8,115 bases of DNA, taken from contig JAADCO010000179.1 of assembly GCA_013154385.1 (NCBI GenBank), positions 1 to 8,115 of the forward strand, written 5' to 3'. Numbering within the stretch: position 1 is the first letter of the stretch; each line of letters begins with the position of its first letter. Source of the DNA: Thermodesulfobacteriota bacterium. GTDB lineage: Bacteria; Desulfobacterota; Thermodesulfobacteria; Thermodesulfobacteriales; Thermodesulfatatoraceae. Below are positions 7,001 through 8,115 of the stretch, piece after piece. The notes below the pieces were generated by a model, which worked only from the letters and a program-made list of their open reading frames with translations, was not told where the DNA came from and did not search any database. Both the position numbers and the translations under genes were made by a program.

Positions 7001-8115
7001 CGCACCCTCTACATCCCTCCCATGGCCGACCACGCCCACGCCCTGGCGGCGGCCTTTCGGGCCTGCGGCGTCAAGGCCGTGGTGCTTCCGGACTCCGACG
7101 AGGAGTCCCTCCTCCTCGGGCGTCGCTACACCTCGGGCAAGGAGTGTTATCCGGCGGTGCTCACCACCGGCGACATGATCAAGATGCTCAAGCGGCCGGA
7201 TTTCGATCCCAACAAGGCCGCCTTCTTCATGCCCTCCGGCTCCGGTCCCTGCCGGTTCGGGCAGTACAACCGCCTGCATCGCAAGATTCTCGACGAGCTG
7301 GGGTATCAGGACGTTCCCATCTATTCGCCCAACCAGGACGTGCGCTTCTACGAGGAGCTGGGCATGATCGCCGGCGGGAACTTCACGCGCCTTTCCTGGC
7401 AGGCCATCGTCTGCGTGGACATCCTCGACAAGCTCCTGCGGGAGGTGCGGCCTTACGAGATAAACCGCGGGCAGACGGACCGCGTCTATCGGGAGAGCCT
7501 CTCCCGGCTGTGTGAGGCCATCGAGGCCGGAGAGGATCTCTTCGAGACCATGATGGAGATTCGGGAAAGGTTTGCCTCGATCCCGGTCAAGGGTCGGGGA
7601 GAAAAGCCCGTCGTGGGGATCGTGGGCGAGATCTACGTGCGGGCCAATCGCTTCGCCAACGAGGACCTGGTGCGGGTGCTCGAGGAAATGGGGGCCGAGG
7701 TGTGGTTGCCCACCATCGGGGAGTGGATCTACTACATCAACTACACCTCCAAACGCACGGCCAAGAGGCTGCGCAAGCTCAAAGAGCTTATGCGCCTCAT
7801 CATCGAGAGCCACGTCCAGCTCAAGGACGAGCACCGCTTTGCCTCTCTCGTGAAGGATCTCCTGCGCACGGCCGAGGAACCCCAGGTGGACGAGATCATC
7901 TCCCTGGCCAAGCGCTACGTGAGCGAGGAGTTCGAGGGCGAGGCCATCCTCTCGGTGGGCAAGAGCCTCGACTATCTGCGGCACGGCGTGAACGGGATCG
8001 TCAACGTCATCCCCTTCACCTGTATGCCGGGCACGGTGGTCACCATGCTCCTCAAGAGGGTGAGGGAGGAGCACGGTCTGGTGCCGGTGCTCACGGTGTC
8101 CTGCGACGGTCAGCG
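4022..8115 (+). CDS. Giant double acyl-CoA dehydratase activase with C-terminal dehydratase-like modules, 3' end cut
   Basis: The frame is open for 1364 codons to the window edge; related fusion proteins are roughly 1400 residues, so little should be missing. Module 1 (about 1-265) and module 2 (about 316-577) are BadF/BadG/BcrA/BcrD-type ATPases: GLDVGSGTAK (7-16) and GIDVGSVSTK (319-328), DIGGEDSK (101-108) and EIGGQDSK (418-425). Each has the two cluster cysteines, Cys130/Cys169 and Cys443/Cys482, both 39 apart, the spacing of the HgdC [4Fe-4S] ligands. Next comes a Cys motif (598, 601, 605, 624), then a DUF2229/COG3580-like module (about 661-970: TCFPVKVAHGH, GRPYNSCDPGANL, TNFSCGPDSF). 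A COG3581-like module follows from about 994 (TSGKECYP at 1037-1044, GPCRFGQYN at 1075-1083, Cys1334). Family knowledge: activases use ATP to drive single low-potential electrons into a dehydratase or double-cubane partner. Here donor and putative acceptor are one chain, probably cytosolic. No dehydratase subunits lie nearby, so the substrate is unknown. Confidence 0.92.
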   Translation, partial: MEKVYVGLDVGSGTAKVAVLSPEREVLFHDYQKTHGQPVETALKLLRVVEEKFGGALSGLTCTGTAGKFISQILSVAFVNEVMAHARAVEHFHPEARTIIDIGGEDSKLVFISHEGGRFRIRDFALNTMCAAGTGAFLEQQAARLGYTIQEFGELATKAEHIPRIAGRCTVFAKSDMIHLQQAAVPDHEIIAGLCFAIVRNLKSNLARGRKILPPVVFQGGVAANPGVRRAIREIFNLKDGELIIPKYHFIMGAIGAALYGLDGRFAAPYRGTEVLEAYLKERKARPKRLPPLGPYQVRTREEPAREVAEGEKLSLYLGIDVGSVSTKLVAINEEGQLVAKTYALHHGKPLESVKRGLLDLLDRLPKGAEIEVLGVGTTGSGRYLVGDFVGADVIRNEITAQAKAAAFIDPDVDTIIEIGGQDSKFIRLDRGTIVDFTMNKACAAGTGSFLEEQSVRLAVPIEKFGEYALRSEAPLEMGERCTVFMQSDLLHYQQQGLPKEDLIAGLCYAIVHNYLNKVVEGRRIGKRIFYQGATAFNAGIVAAFEKVLGKEILVPPHHEVTGALGAALLAREETKGKSQFRGFDLSHVKYDISTFECQGCPNQCEIRKVSIEGRPPYFYGGRCERYEVDHRKPPADLPNLVLEREKKLLSYVREDHAGKRGEIGLPRMLFNFERLPFFATLLQELGFRVVLSEPTNKRLVNAGCEVIAAETCFPVKVAHGHVLDLLKKGVKRLFVPYIIDLPADHPQLEKGKICPYVQSIPSALQASFDFSSYGAELLAPVFHFGTGGRVLEDEKKELAKMLGVSRRELKRAWEAAEAAQRDFEAWLKKRGEEVLSSLKEGEMALVIVGRPYNSCDPGANLAIHNKIRSLGVLGIPVDMLPLAQVKDLDGLEGMYWRYGQRFLLAAHFIREHPSLYPIFLTNFSCGPDSFIVHFFEELLGGKPYLELEIDEHSADAGVVTRIEAFLDSVRGKLLKPEKPPRRYRRRVKPEDGRTLYIPPMADHAHALAAAFRACGVKAVVLPDSDEESLLLGRRYTSGKECYPAVLTTGDMIKMLKRPDFDPNKAAFFMPSGSGPCRFGQYNRLHRKILDELGYQDVPIYSPNQDVRFYEELGMIAGGNFTRLSWQAIVCVDILDKLLREVRPYEINRGQTDRVYRESLSRLCEAIEAGEDLFETMMEIRERFASIPVKGRGEKPVVGIVGEIYVRANRFANEDLVRVLEEMGAEVWLPTIGEWIYYINYTSKRTAKRLRKLKELMRLIIESHVQLKDEHRFASLVKDLLRTAEEPQVDEIISLAKRYVSEEFEGEAILSVGKSLDYLRHGVNGIVNVIPFTCMPGTVVTMLLKRVREEHGLVPVLTVSCDGQ

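Noticed and set aside
4244..8074. Minus-strand open frame of 1276 codons as a real gene
   Set aside because: Its translation is rich in His, Leu, Gly, Asp and Glu with no recognisable domain. It lies exactly opposite a plus-strand gene with many conserved motifs and a strong ribosome site.

Overview
The window is GC-rich and densely packed chromosomal DNA with no RNA gene, mobile element or CRISPR array that I can see. It holds five protein genes, and two of them run off the window edges. The mix is a divergent NtrC-type AAA+ protein, a single-chain double activase of the 2-hydroxyacyl-CoA dehydratase type, charged K/E/R-rich proteins and third-position G/C bias. It points to an anaerobic bacterium, possibly a thermophilic one in or near the Desulfobacterota/Thermodesulfobacteriota. 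That assignment is inference from gene content, not a phylogenetic result.

Layout. Positions 1-1182 (+) carry the 3' part of an NtrC-like AAA+ protein that has lost the usual sigma-54 contact motif and the DNA-binding tail. It converges on, and overlaps by 68 bp, ilvE (1115-2191, minus), a branched-chain amino acid aminotransferase. A 70 bp divergent gap separates ilvE from ftsY (2262-3287, +), the SRP receptor GTPase. Its acidic N-terminal linker contains a perfect 18 bp tandem duplication. Three bases after the ftsY stop begins an adenylate-kinase-like P-loop protein (3291-3929, +), probably translationally coupled to ftsY.

After a 92 bp AT-richer gap with a strong Shine-Dalgarno sequence, a giant gene starts at 4022. 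It is open without a stop to the window end (1364 codons seen). I translated it codon by codon and found one uninterrupted frame. It encodes two complete BadF/BadG/BcrA/BcrD-type ATPase (activase) modules in tandem, then a four-cysteine motif, a DUF2229/COG3580-like module and a COG3581-like cysteine-bearing module. The long minus-strand open frame opposite it is a codon-bias shadow.

How the genes relate. ilvE and ftsY are ordinary housekeeping genes, and ftsY with the kinase-like gene looks like a two-gene operon. The giant activase gene has its own leader and probably its own transcript. It is the most interesting item: a self-contained, ATP-driven, iron-sulfur electron-transfer machine by architecture, of a family seen in anaerobes whose substrate I cannot name. 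The degenerate AAA+ protein at the left edge is the second item worth attention.
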